From NCBI RefSeq assembly GCF_029867415.1, contig NC_081183.1, positions 143,669,097 through 143,733,096 on the forward strand: a DNA stretch of 64,000 nt, in the 5' to 3' direction. Both the position numbers and the translations under genes were made by a program. Source of the DNA: Vicia villosa. Taxonomy: Eukaryota; Streptophyta; Magnoliopsida; Fabales; Fabaceae. Below the pieces are notes generated by a model, which did no database searches, was not told the DNA's origin, and worked only from the letters and a program-made list of their open reading frames with translations. This document shows positions 23,165 through 35,500 of this stretch, in pieces (position 1 is the stretch's first letter; each line of letters begins with the position of its first letter).

Positions 23165-26100
23165 TTTTTCCTTGCATTTAGAGGCATGTATAGGTATGGA
23201 GCTCCCATCATATGGGATATGGGTTAGGACAATTAGAACTACCATGTTTTCATGTATATGTTGCATTTGTATGAAATCCTTTTCTTGAACTTAGATTCGG
23301 TTTGTAGGATATAGGTGTTGTGTGAGTGTTTAAATTGCGTACGTGAGCTCTCTGTATCATGAGGAAGGTTTCGGTACCATTGTTGTGCATTTTAGTGGAA
23401 TTTTTGAATGTTAGGGTTTACAAAACACACTCGGTTAAGATGATAGGAGAAGAATTAGAAAGATCTGAATGTAGATTTGTGATCAGGACAAAATTTCAAG
23501 TGGATAAGCGTAAACTTTCTCCATTTCTGGGCGCCTGATGTCATTCCGGCGAGGGTATCCACCGAAGAAGACGACCCGGGCCCTAGCGCCGGTGTCTGTA
23601 TGTTTTGATCCTCATTTTCCTCCGTCACTGACGTGGTTGTGATTCATTGGCCCGTGTTCCCATGCTTTTGGTTATTCCATTTAATCCAATGACGAGAACG
23701 ATGATGTGTTGCGCTGTGATTGGCTTAGCATCTCATTTTGTCCTATTATACTTAAACTCCATTATGACCAATTGACACAAATTCCACATGAAGTCACGTT
23801 TTATTTTGATAAAAAAACCATGGTTTAAAAACAATATACATGTTGAGAAATAAAATGAAATAAAATTGATTCAATGCATGAATCTGGCCACGTTTTGACC
23901 TTGGGCTTAGCTCATTTTCTTTTCCCACGCCCCATATAACAGGCCCACGCACCAATGCTTCAAGAAATAGTTCATTTCAGAACTACTGATGCACCCCCTG
24001 TTGGCCTTATATTTCTTCTTGTTTGAATTTTGTTTTCCTCTAATTTTTTATTCTTAAATCAATTTTGGTTCAAATAAAAAATGTGTAAAAATATGTTTAG
24101 ATCCCTATAACATGTTAGGATGTTTTTCATTATTTTTGTAGATTTTTAGAAATTGATTCAGCATTTTTAATAGGCCATCTTCTTTAATGTGTTCATGAGT
24201 GTTTTTATTTTGACACACTTTGCAAATTAACTTGGTTAGAAGACTTATAAAAGCAGTTTGGCCATAATTTTTGGTGTGCTTGCAGTAGACCCATGTAGGA
24301 TAATTGTACAAAAAAAATATAGTTCTATTTCTCATTTTTTGATTGAGCTTTGGTTGAGTCCTTCAAGGACTATTTCATGTAGGTTTACAATGAGTACTTG
24401 TATGATTTTTGCTCACAAATGAAGTTGCACTTGTGCAATGTTTTGAATATTTTTTTAGGACATTATTAGAGGCCTTTACAAGGCTTAGGACCTGAGACTT
24501 TATTTTTTGGTCACTTCCTTTGTGCTTTGCTTGAATTCTCTTTGCACATGTAAATAATTTGTTCCTTGATTTGCAATGGTGACATAGTTTGTTCTATTGA
24601 TTTGTAACTTTGTGGAAAGTTTTGACTTAATGTTTTAGGTGTTTGAGAACCTCTTAGAGGTCAATACTTACTGACTTGAATCATTTTATTACATTCTCAC
24701 TTTGCATATAACTTCATTTGATCTGTGTTACACGATTAGTTAGTTTGACCTAGTTTCGCTCATTCTTGTAAAAACTTTGCGTTGTTTTAAGTGTGTTGAT
24801 TAACATAAACTCATAAAAGTTCTTAGACCTATAAGTTGTGTTTAGTGGCTGACTATACATGATTTTCCTTTTGGTTCCACTCTTCAAAACTCAATTCCTT
24901 TTCAAGCTAACATAGTTAGGTTTCTAATGTGAAATATGTTCATTGTTTAGGCATAGAACTTAGGAATACTTTCACTAGTTAATTAACATGAATTTATAGG
25001 AGGTATTAGACCCATAAATGATATGATATGCTAATGACCCTTAGATTAGGCCACGTGTTCATTTGCTTTTTGTTTTGATTAATTGATATATGTGTGTTAA
25101 TTGTTAAGTAACGATCCATGCAATACTTTGGAAATTTCATGTGAATATTTTTATGAGATACCATGATGCTTTTGTGTTTGATTTAGGACATTCATTTCCT
25201 TGATTTGCTACTGCCCTAGGGCTTTCATCCCTCATTCTCGTGCTTTGCTTCTTCTTTCATAGTTTGATTGATGTTAGTTTAAGAGGCGACAATTGTTTGT
25301 TCTTCCTCCACCTTTTGTGGATTGTTTTCCATTGGGTTTCATCGTGGTTTAATCTCTCTTAGGAGTAGACTTGGTTAGGGACTTCATTAAGTCACCTACC
25401 ATGGATTTCACTTGCTTTTATCTCTTTGCTCATCTCTTACCTAATGCTTGCCATGTTCCCTTAGGGCGGTGACTTCAATCTTCATTAAGATTAGTCACAT
25501 AGAACAACTTAGGTTGTAGTCTATGCATGTTAACATAGGTAGAGATTCCCTTATCCTTGACCCTAGGGCCATTAGTATGATAATACTAGGATAGTTAGAG
25601 ATATAGGTTCCCTGTGTGCATAAAGACAAAAATTAATAAAACACAATAAAATACTTAATAAAGGCTGGAAATAATAAAAAGGTCCATTGCTTTAGGGAAT
25701 CACTTGAGTGGAAGTTTCCAACCCTAAAAAACACCAACCAAGAGTCGCTCGAGCCTCGCTTGCTTAAGGGAGTCCCTCGAAACGCTCGACATACTTTTCT
25801 TTTTTCTTTTAAGAGCACGTTACTTCCGCTTCATTCCCAGCTTAAGTCTCCAAAGGTCGAGCAGCGGAGTGCGATGTAACTGTTCAATAAAAATACACAC
25901 AACAAATCCTAAAAAACATAGAAAATCTTGAGCAGAACTACGGCGCTCTAATTCTTCTTAAGAGGATACGTAGGCATAGAGGCAACTCTAGCAAGCACAA
26001 TAATTATTAAAAAACTCTAAGTTTAATCATGCATTGCATTAGTAATATACACCCTTTAGATAGAAACAAACATAGGTGGATACCGTCGAGTACTACGGGC

Positions 26101-26262
26101 GTGAGGGGTGCTAGCACCTTCCCCTTGCGTAACCGACTCCCGTATCACGTTCTCTAGTCGAAAGACCTTGTTCTTATTTCTAGTTAGGTTTTCTGATATT
26201 CCTTTCCCGCGAGGGGATAAATATATTAATGGCGAGTCTGATCCATTTTTCGCGGTGACAGG
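23165..26262 (+). mobile_element. Ogre/Tat-like LTR relic
   Basis: No coding frame. Blocks I recognise as typical of Ogre/Tat-type LTRs include GGCGCCTGATGTCATTCCGG (about 23529), CTACGGCGCTCTAATTCTTC then GAGGATACGTAGGCATAGAG (about 25940-25980), and GGGCGTGAGGGGTGCTAGCA (about 26098) then CCGACTCCCG. Near 26231 ATGGCGAGTCTGATCC resembles the primer site that follows such LTRs. Boundaries are uncertain, and no second LTR was found. The classification is from memory of the family, not from a search. Confidence 0.45.
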
Positions 26263-26269
26263 GAGCGTT

Positions 26270-26760
26270 GTGTAGGACTAGACACCTTTGTGAGAGACAC
26301 ACCACTTATCCACCTAAAACCTTGAGGTGGTAAGTGAGTGAGTTCTCTCACATTGGATAGGAATGTGGTGACTTAAACATTTATAAGTGGGAGAACCCAC
26401 TCACTTATCACCTTAAGCTTTTAGATAGATAAGTGGTATGTCTCAACAAATAGTATCATGAGCATCTGGTTGAAGAAAGGGATCAGCTTACTTGTATCGA
26501 AAAGTCCAAGAAGAGGTGTCTCGTTGCCCAAGAAGAGGTAACGGCGGTACAAGTGTGAGGGGGGACATTGTAGACTCACACTTGAAGGGGAGTGTTAGAA
26601 TAGTAATGCAAGTGTGAGTAAGTGGGAATATAGTCCTACATTGAATGAGAAAGTGGTGACTTGAGAATATATAAGTGAGAGAATTCATTCACCTATCACC
26701 TTAAAATTTTAGGTGGATAAATGGTGTGTCTTTTATTACAACCCAACTCTCATACCATAT
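26270..26760. repeat. Rearranged, inverted copies of an LTR-like repeat
   Basis: The segment GTAGGACTAGACACCTTTGT...CCACCTAAAACCTT reads in one direction at 26272-26345 and reappears inverted at about 26355-26450 and again at 26594-26740 (TGTTAGAATAGTAATGCAAG). The same repeat occurs at 46036-46200. It looks like two or three partial copies of one LTR family joined in opposite orientations. Confidence 0.6.
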
Positions 26761-28951
26761 TACAACTCAAGAAAATGAATATGGGCCTTGGAATCATTTT
26801 ATTATTTGTGTAAATGATAATTGTTGTGTACAAGAGTATAGAGTAGTCCACCTTATATAAGAGAAGGTTGGGCCTCTATTTACATAACAGATCCATAAAG
26901 GCCCAATATAAAATCTACCTATATGTAACTAATGTAGAGACTAAAAAGGAAAGTTTGTTATTCTGTTAATATCTTTCACAAAGGTGCATAATCCTCAACT
27001 TTATATCAATACTCCTAATAACTTCCCAAACAAATAATACCAAGATTTCAAAAAAAAAAAAAAACTCCCTAAACAAATAATAGATTAATCTCTTCCTTCT
27101 ATTCCTCTCTTCTCTCTCCTTATATACTTTCTTCTTATGCATACTAACAGAACTGCATATACACCAACAAATTTCACCCCTTATAATTAGCACTAGTAGT
27201 GATAGTTAATTAATTACATAACATGATTATTGATTTTTAATTGAAATATAGACGTGCCTTAAAAAAGTTCTCATGGTACATAGCTTAACGATTGAAACTT
27301 CTTATGGTATGGTATCGATTAATCATGGATGATTATGTCTAATCTTATGTGACATTTAAGGAAAGAAGCCTTCACGTAAAATCATGTCATCTGTTCCTTT
27401 TAACTACTTCTCAAGGTATAAAGCCAGGCATGAAACATAAATTGGTTTATAAACATCATCAATAATGTGATTGACATGCGGATACATTTATGTAAACATC
27501 CTATTAATGAATTATTTGTACCCCCATTAATAACTAGTGCTAGGAAGGTTTTAAAATCCACTCACTCCATAAAAACAGGAATAAGTAGACTTATTTTTTT
27601 ATGCACTTTGGTTCTTAAAGGGAAACGAGCCTTAATAATATTCTTGCCGAGAGGTTATGATATTGGCCAAATATTGAATATATCTAAAATTTTATATTGA
27701 TATCAAAAAATATATCTATTTAATGTTTAAAAAAAAATCCATTTTTCTCACATATGATATCAAAAATTATATTGATAAATACAAAAAATAAAATATTATT
27801 TTGATCAATTTTATCTAGAACTATTTTTTTAAAAATATCCGTGTTTTTTGTTAGAGAGTCTTATAATAAAAAACAAAACAAAAAAAAAACAAAGGAGTTC
27901 AAGTTTGAGTTCCACCCATTAGAGTGTTAATTAAAAGCTGTTCTTATAAAATAAAAAGGTAGAATTTCCTACATGATACTTTTTCCTAAACATGCACTAG
28001 GAACTCTAAATTAACCAAGATTCATCTAAAAAGTAGTTGAACAATGTATATGAAGCTAAAGATTAATTTGAAGCCAAAATCTTTCAATCTTAGGTTCAAA
28101 TAAAATTCATTTAGAAAGAAAGAAATAATTCTCCATAAACTCTCAAATATATCAACATGAACTTTGTCCATAGTTTTTTTTTTCTCTCTAATAAAAATGA
28201 ACCTAAACATACAGTTCAAAATTTGTCTCGCCACAAACCCAACATTATAGTTTCGTTTAGATGTTTTCGAAATGAGGTTTGCATTTTCATTACCTCTGCT
28301 TTATTCAACTTTGTTTAGTGGAGTGCAAGGAACACTCTCTAACATGCATTTTCTTATCAGATGACATCTATATGGGTCTCGTCTCGCAGGCCCAGGTTAA
28401 GTACTAGGACTCATAGATTTCAGCCAATAAGAAAGTGTTATACCAAGTGTTGGAAAGAAAGTATCCTTCTCAATTGATTCAATTTCAAGAAGGGGCGTTG
28501 GCAAAAGATAAGTAATTGACAAAAGCTTTATTAAAAACACAAGCTCTGAACTCAATCATCAACAGCTTTAGTAGTATTTTAAACCCAGATATCAGCATAT
28601 GCTCCTAAGCAACCATGTGCTTACTAGTCAATCATTGTTGCCAATGACACGCCAGGAGAAGCATATTAGAAAACGTTGACACAGACCCATTACTTGAATG
28701 AACTATTTAATGACTCTATAAAAAAGGCAACTTACCATTTAATCATGAACCTGCAATCTTTTCAGAGTTTGTAGAGTTTGCGGTGGTAAACATTAATTAT
28801 GGACACAATGGAAGGGTAATTCCAGATGATAAGAATGCGTGCAACATAATATTATGCATGTTTTCAACTCCCTACCTACCATGTAAAAGTGTCGAACTCA
28901 AAAAATACCACAAATCTATTCCAAAATGTTGTCTGCATAGGTTCAATAGTC
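26761..28951. other. Intergenic, no gene seen
   Basis: AT-rich with A-runs (27050) and short frames of 60-90 codons that show no motif. The last few hundred bases contain the 3' flank of the FHA gene that ends at 28952. Confidence 0.4.
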
Positions 28952-30566
28952 TCACCCAAACAAGTCATCATCATCATCATCCTCATCAGCATTGCTTGGA
29001 TTACTGTCAGATTTTCCACTTAATGTATTCTCTTTTCCATTCTCCTTAGCTGCTTGAGCTTGCGCACCACTACTAATAGGTGGGTATGCCCATGCTGATC
29101 CAACTTTGACAGATAATGATTCTCCATAAAGGTCATCATAAATCCCAGTTTTAACGGGGTTTTTGATCTTTTTTAAGACTTCTTGTAGCTTATCAGTCAC
29201 ACCTTTTTGGGATGAATCTGTCTCCTTAACAGAGGACTGCTCTTTCCCCTTTGGAATTACAGTTATCTGTACAAGAGATTCATATTTACCAACAAGACTT
29301 CCTTCTTTAACACCAACTGGACCAGGTTCTGTTTCTACATCTACACCATCTGATATTCCAACAACCTGAACTAATTCCCCCCCAACTTGATCCCTGAAGG
29401 AAACTCTTGCCTTCTTAATTCTCTTAGCAGCTCTTTCTGATTGCCAATCCTTGTTTTGGCCACTTGCTGAACCACCAAGCTCATTGGATTTGACTAGATC
29501 AGACTTGTTGATGCCATAACGATTCAGCAGCGTATTATAAGTAACAACAGCTTCTTCATCAGAAGGGTCGGGAGGTGGTGGGAAATTAATCTCCGTGGGT
29601 GGTGGAGGACGAGGAAAAAGAGCTGCATCATTCTTTCTTAATACGTATATTCTTGTGGATGCAGCAAACCGCAGTGATTGTCCCACTTCAAACTCAATTG
29701 GTGAGTCCTTGGTCAATCGCTCATTTGCAACAAAGGTACCATGTGCAGATCCCAAATCAATTACATATACACTGAAATAAAGTAAAAGAATTGTTCAAGC
29801 CCAATAAAAGCACAATTTGCTAGGGAATCCTCATTCCTAAACAATACAAGACATATTTTAGTTCAATATCTAAAAATACCGAAGTGGTTCCAAACAGCTG
29901 TAATTCATTTTTACTAATGACTGATTAACAGGAATAAGCATGTTTGAATACTTTAGTTTGATATGATAATATGGTGCAATCCAGCCGATAGATGCAAGCT
30001 ATTAGAATAAGTATTCAGAAAGAAAATGACATGATATTTATTTAGAGAAGCATCGCACCCATTCCAGTAATATCAAAGGAGAAGGAGATAAGTTCTAACC
30101 TCCCATTCTTGTGAGGAACGACCGCAGCATGTTGGCGTGAGACAGATTGATGATCAAGCACAAAATCACAAGTCTGAATTTGCCTCCCAAAGATATGCCT
30201 CCGTCTATCCAAATTAATCCGATCTAGCACCTGACCATCCTTCATAACTTCCAAGTAAAAAACACCCGGCCTCGGCTCAATCGCCCAATCCGGCGGCTGC
30301 CACATCGACTGTCCACCTCCAATCTGAGTTGCGTGTTGATTCTGTCCCAACAACGGGGCAGCCTCAACTCCCACAGCTTTGTTAGAAGCATGTTGCTGTT
30401 GCTGTTGATGATGAGATTGGTGTACAGAATTCCGAGACTGTGACGGCCAAGCAGCTACCTTATTAGAGGACTGAGCAACATTTCTGGAAGACGAATTGAT
30501 AACAGAAAACGGTTCCAAACTCTCGGCTTTCTTAAACCTATCAAGACCTGACGTTCTTCCATACAT
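28952..30566 (-). CDS. FHA-domain protein, NIPP1 (PP1 nuclear inhibitor) type
   Basis: Two coding exons: 30566-30100 (donor GGGAG|GTTAGA) and 29771-28952 (acceptor TTTCAG). They join in phase to give 428 aa. The N-terminus is polar with a Gln run. The FHA domain spans about 92-203, with FGR (126-128), SRQHAA (143-148) and GSAHGTFVAN across the exon junction region; it binds phosphothreonine peptides. KKARVSF at 275-281 contains an RVxF protein-phosphatase-1 docking motif. The C-terminus ends in an acidic Asp run (DEDDDDDDLFG). This order matches NIPP1, a nuclear regulator that tethers PP1 to splicing and chromatin partners; a plant homologue is Arabidopsis At5g47790. A probable 5'-UTR intron spans 30701-31053. 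Function is inferred from family and motif order. Confidence 0.9.
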
Positions 30567-30700
30567 TCTCTTTAACTAGAACTTACTATCCGAGCTCCCT
30601 TAACTACGAGCTCATAAACAAGTTGCATCACAATGTCGCAACGACACCAAATCTTAAGAACATACTATTAACCTCTCTTTGTACAAACCCTAAAAATAAT

Positions 30701-31053
30701 CTGGGGAAAAAAACATTCCAAACATACCTTGTAAGTTTAAGTAAGATGGGTGACATTAACATAATAACATATCAACAACATAGAAATTAGCTCAAAAGAA
30801 AATAAACAATACTAGTACATCATAATTATAAGAGAAATAGCCTATAGTAGGAATATATTATAATCTATTGTAAAATTAGGGATAAATCTAACACTTGATA
30901 AAGCTATAATCAAAGTGATTGAAATGAAAATTGCAAGTTAAATTTCTCTTATAATTAAAGCGATTTAAAGTTAGAATTGGAAAACAGGAAAAAAAAATTG
31001 TTTTTTGTTGTTTAAGAAATTGATTATTGAAAGGGGGAGTTAGAGAATCGTAC
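30701..31053 (-). other. Probable 5'-UTR intron of the FHA gene
   Basis: On the minus strand, CTAACCG|GTACGATT near 31053 and TTTTCCCCAG|ATTATT at 30701 make good donor and acceptor sites upstream of the ATG at 30566. Leader sequence with CTCTCTC lies around 31080-31130. Confidence 0.4.
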
Positions 31054-31139
31054 CGGTTAGGGTTTTAGAACGCTGCGTCTTAAAAAAGCGATGCTGAGAG
31101 AGACAGGGAGACAGAAAATTCTGAATTCAATTTCTTTGT

Positions 31140-32508
31140 AAATATTTATGTTTTGGAATTCTGTTCTTACCCCATGAGATTTTCATTTTCCACTGTTTTT
31201 GTTTTTTTGTTTATTTTTGTTTTTGTTTTTAAGGAAAATTGGGATAAAGTGTTAAAGAATTTGTATGGGCTTGGACTAAAATGTTAGAATTGGCCCATAT
31301 TCAATTTAGCTTTGGGGTTACTCTTCCACCCCTCCTGTACCGGTGAAGAGCCACCCTAAAGAAATCTAAAGCATGTATGTGAAATCAAAAAAGAAAGGGA
31401 ATGAGTAACTTACTAATGCAATAGAATAGAACTTCAAATACATGCAATGCAATGAACTAGAGACATGTCAAGATTCAATGAAACGGAGTAGAAGCTCTAA
31501 GAATGTTTGAAAAATGACAGAACAAGCTTTGAGAACGCAAATGAAGAAAATCTCTCTGGTTTTGCTCTATTTGCATGAATGAATACGGGAAGGGAGTTGG
31601 AAAAGCACGAATACTTGAACAAAAGCATCTGAATTCCAATCTTGGTAAGCAATATTTTAAAATTGTGTGGTTTTGAAATTGAACATAGATGTGATGTGTT
31701 AGGTGCATTCGGAATTCAATCTCCATAACTTTCTAAGCGGATTCCAAAGTCCGGAATTTTTATAACTTTAGCTTTGGCGTATTCCCAAAAGGAATTGTAC
31801 TAAATGTGTCCGGATTGAGAATCTGGTTTTGAGAGTTATTTTTGAAATTTCGCCAGAGTAGATGAATAACTTGTATTGAAAAATCCCCAAAAGTAGAATG
31901 CTATGTTAAGAAATCAGGCCAAACTTAAATTTTATGACATATTTAAAAACTAAAAAGCCATATTACTCGGAAAGTGTTTCAAATTATTTATAAAAAATGT
32001 ATCTCAAATAATCAATCAATAAGGAATTGAAGGACCAGTGCTTCATATCATATCATGGTCTTCTAAGTTCTCTGGCATAAAAGATTTTTACATTTCCTGT
32101 ATGACAAAAAGCATTACTTGACTACTACTGTCAACTCTCACAATCCTAACAATTATGAGTATACATGTTGCTGACCCTTGTGATAAACTATCAACTATAT
32201 TGTTACAATCTAAGTGAGTATCTTCTGCCATAGTCATGGCTATGCACAATGGAACAATCAGGTAATCTCTCCTATGAGTAATCTGGTTTGAAGACTAAAC
32301 TTAATAGCAAGTCAACCAAAGAGCACAACTTTCAGCAGCATTCTACTTCTGATAAGAGTTCCATTGATATTCACAGAAGTTAGGATTGTCATGCAATCCA
32401 AGGACAAACAACACATTCGCGCAAACCTTATAAGTTGTTATACCCATATATTCGAGTCCGAGCCCGTGAATGATATCAGCTACCTCCTCGGTGTTTAAGT
32501 CTCAGTTG
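31140..32508. other. Intergenic, no gene seen
   Basis: Upstream region of the FHA gene, then unassigned DNA, then the 3' flank of the C2-GRAM gene. A minus-strand 83-codon frame at 31475-31726 has no recognisable motif. Confidence 0.4.
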
Positions 32509-35500
32509 CTATCTAGGTAAAAGCTCCTTCTCAGCTAGACTAAAGGTCACTTTAATACGTTCTTGCAGATTCTGTAGAATATTCTTTGTAATCCTTTTCT
32601 GATTTTTTGCATTTTTCAGCCATTCAATTCCAAAAAACACTGAAACTCTACACCCCTTTGCTTTTGGCGGTAAATCTTCTATTTGATAGCGAAGGTGTAT
32701 CTGAGGCAATAGTCAATGATGCAGGAGATGAAAATCAAAAAACGATACTCCCTCCGTCTCATAATAAGTGTCCCATTTGCATTTTTTCCTTGTCTCAAAT
32801 TAATTGTCCATTTACAATTCCAATGCATCAATCATTATTATTTTTCCACTGTTATACCCCTATTTAGTAACTTTCACGTTATTCAACTACTATTAATAGG
32901 GGTATTCTAGTAAATGACATTAACTTTTTTACTAAAACCAACACATCCAATCATTTTCTTAAAAACCACGCATTGCTCAAATAGGACACTTATTATGAGA
33001 CGGAGGGAGTAACAAGAAGAGATAAATCATAGAACACAGAGATGAATTGGTCACTCACATTGAAATAATCACCAAGAGGAACACCGTGAAGATTCAAAAC
33101 TTCTTCTACAAGCCAACCCTTTCCATCTAAAAGGGGAGATCTTTGTTGAGTACTTGTCACTTCACCTTTATAACTTGAAACATGCTTCTCGAATTTGTAA
33201 TATACTGCCCTCTCAGAGATATCGCAGTTCTCTGATACCCAAGGGGTATAAGAGTAATTAAGACAACCAGAGTTTTCCATGACCCGGCGGTCAACCTCAC
33301 CCCCACTAAATATCTCCATTAGAAAACTTGCCTATAATAATTTAAGGAAAGTAACTAAATTTTTTGAAAATTGAACATAGAATTGAAAAAGGAACAGATA
33401 GTTTGCAGGGACGAGGATGAGCTCGTATGTGTGTGTGTTAAGAGGAGCAAGAAAAAGAGAGCTTACAGGAATTGGAAGAGAACATGAATGAATCTCAGAC
33501 ATGCTAACATCATCCAGAACAAGGTACGAGCCACTATCTTCGCTTATAAGGGTTTTGGTTTCAGATTCCTGTTCAACAACCTTCACTTTCTGCTCCGGAG
33601 TCAATGATTTGGCCTTCCAGAGAGCCATGACAGTCCTATTTGATCGCCAAAATAGTTTATAAGTAACATTTTAACACATTGCATTCTTGGAATAATCTAA
33701 AGGACTAGACTTGAAACACAACTTTTTTTATCAAAATGGAAGTGTATAAGAAACAGTTACAGAGAACATGATAGACTTTCATACAAGTTGGAGTGGCAGA
33801 TATGTATATATAAGATACTATTAAATGACTTTTTTTTACCTGTGTGCGACATTGAACGATACAAAGGATTGGAAATTGAAATGCAACCTTCCTTGTTCAT
33901 CTTGTGTTTTTGCACCATGCCTTGCATCAACACCTCTACCCGGCCGAAGAGTTATGACAACTATTGGACTTCCCATTGATGAAAATGTAGGAGGAATAAC
34001 CTGAATGTCTTCAATATCCTCCCAGAGAAAAAAGAATTTTGTTTTCTTTCCAAACAAATTAGCATGAAATCCAATTATTCTTGGTGATAGAAATAGGCGT
34101 CCCTGCAGGGGCATTTTTCTTTTCAAGTGACATGTGAAGTCATTGATGAGAAATTCCTCAGGTGGAAGCCCGAAGAGTTTTTGGAACGCCGAATTAGTTT
34201 GAGGAGACCGCATATTAATCTACACGTTTTTCAAAATGAAAAAAAAAATCATAAGAATGGTAATGAAACAGAAACACAAAAAATAGAAGACGGAGTATTT
34301 ACGTACCTTCTTTCCAACCTCTTTTTCCATTTTATTTAGATAGTCTTTTGTTACATTTCCAGTCGCACCTCTAGTGTTGTCCAAGAAAATTCTTAAGTGC
34401 AACTTAGACTGACATGCAAAAGCTAACTTGCCTTCAAGAGGAACCCATGTATCAGCAAGATCGGAGATGTTTGCTTTTAGAAAGTTAATTTCAGCATGCC
34501 CTAGACATGTAGCGGAATCAAAAGGCCCATCGAAATCATAAACTTCCACATCCATCACAGAAGGAGGATCATCCATTGCGTCAAACTCAAATACTTCTGT
34601 AAAGATAGAGAATGCTCTTAACAGAAATGATAATATTACGTTACATGTATTCAAGTATCAAGTTATAAGGCAGAAAGTACAAAATGAAGTCATGATATTC
34701 ACCATTCCATAAAGGATTAGATTTCTGGAACTTGATTGAACTGGTTCTTACTTTCCCATTGCAAGTAAACACTACATATGGGTCAGAGAATCCACCAGAT
34801 TCCGCAGAAGCTAAATTGCTTCCTTCAAGCAAGGCAACGGTTAATAACCACCCATCTCCTTGAGCTTTAATTCCATGATCACTTCCTAATATTGGATCAC
34901 CCAAAAAAAGAAATCAGCTCAAACAAAGACACAAAGGAATAAAATTAAGTAATTACATGAGATATTATGAGACTGTTTGGAAGAACTTATCAAAACAGTT
35001 AATGAAAACAGATAAATATTTAATTCGATAGGGTTGGTGAAATTACCCTTTTGTGCTCTGGCTTTTATGAAGCGTGATATTAAACCCAGCATGCGTTCAC
35101 CTTGAAGAACCAGGACAGCACAAACAACAAATTCACCTATTGAATCTGGCAAATCAAGTCCAGCAAACTCGAGCCCTTGAATTATACTCGGAGCAGCAAG
35201 CCATATGTGGACAAGCACATACAACCCTATGAAGACTGTTGAGACTACTGTGAAGTTAGCAAAATACTGCACTGCCAGCTTCCAATCTGACTGCGGCTCT
35301 GCTTGTAAAGATGCCAATGCTTGCTCCTTACTCGAACTAAGTTCTGTTACATCAACAGGTTTGACATCCTGGGATAATAAACTGGCATACTGTTCAAAAC
35401 TCTCCTTCATACCTTGCCGAGCTCCATTCTCTATCATTCCTCTCATCATGGTGCTCTGTATGAAATTCATTCGCCATGATATAACCAGATGTGAACATTG

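Noticed and set aside
23090..23177. Upstream 38 codons before MANQSY as part of copia Gag
   Set aside because: The family starts at MANQSYADFS or similar; the earlier Met lies in leader-like sequence and gives a hydrophobic stretch with no family match.
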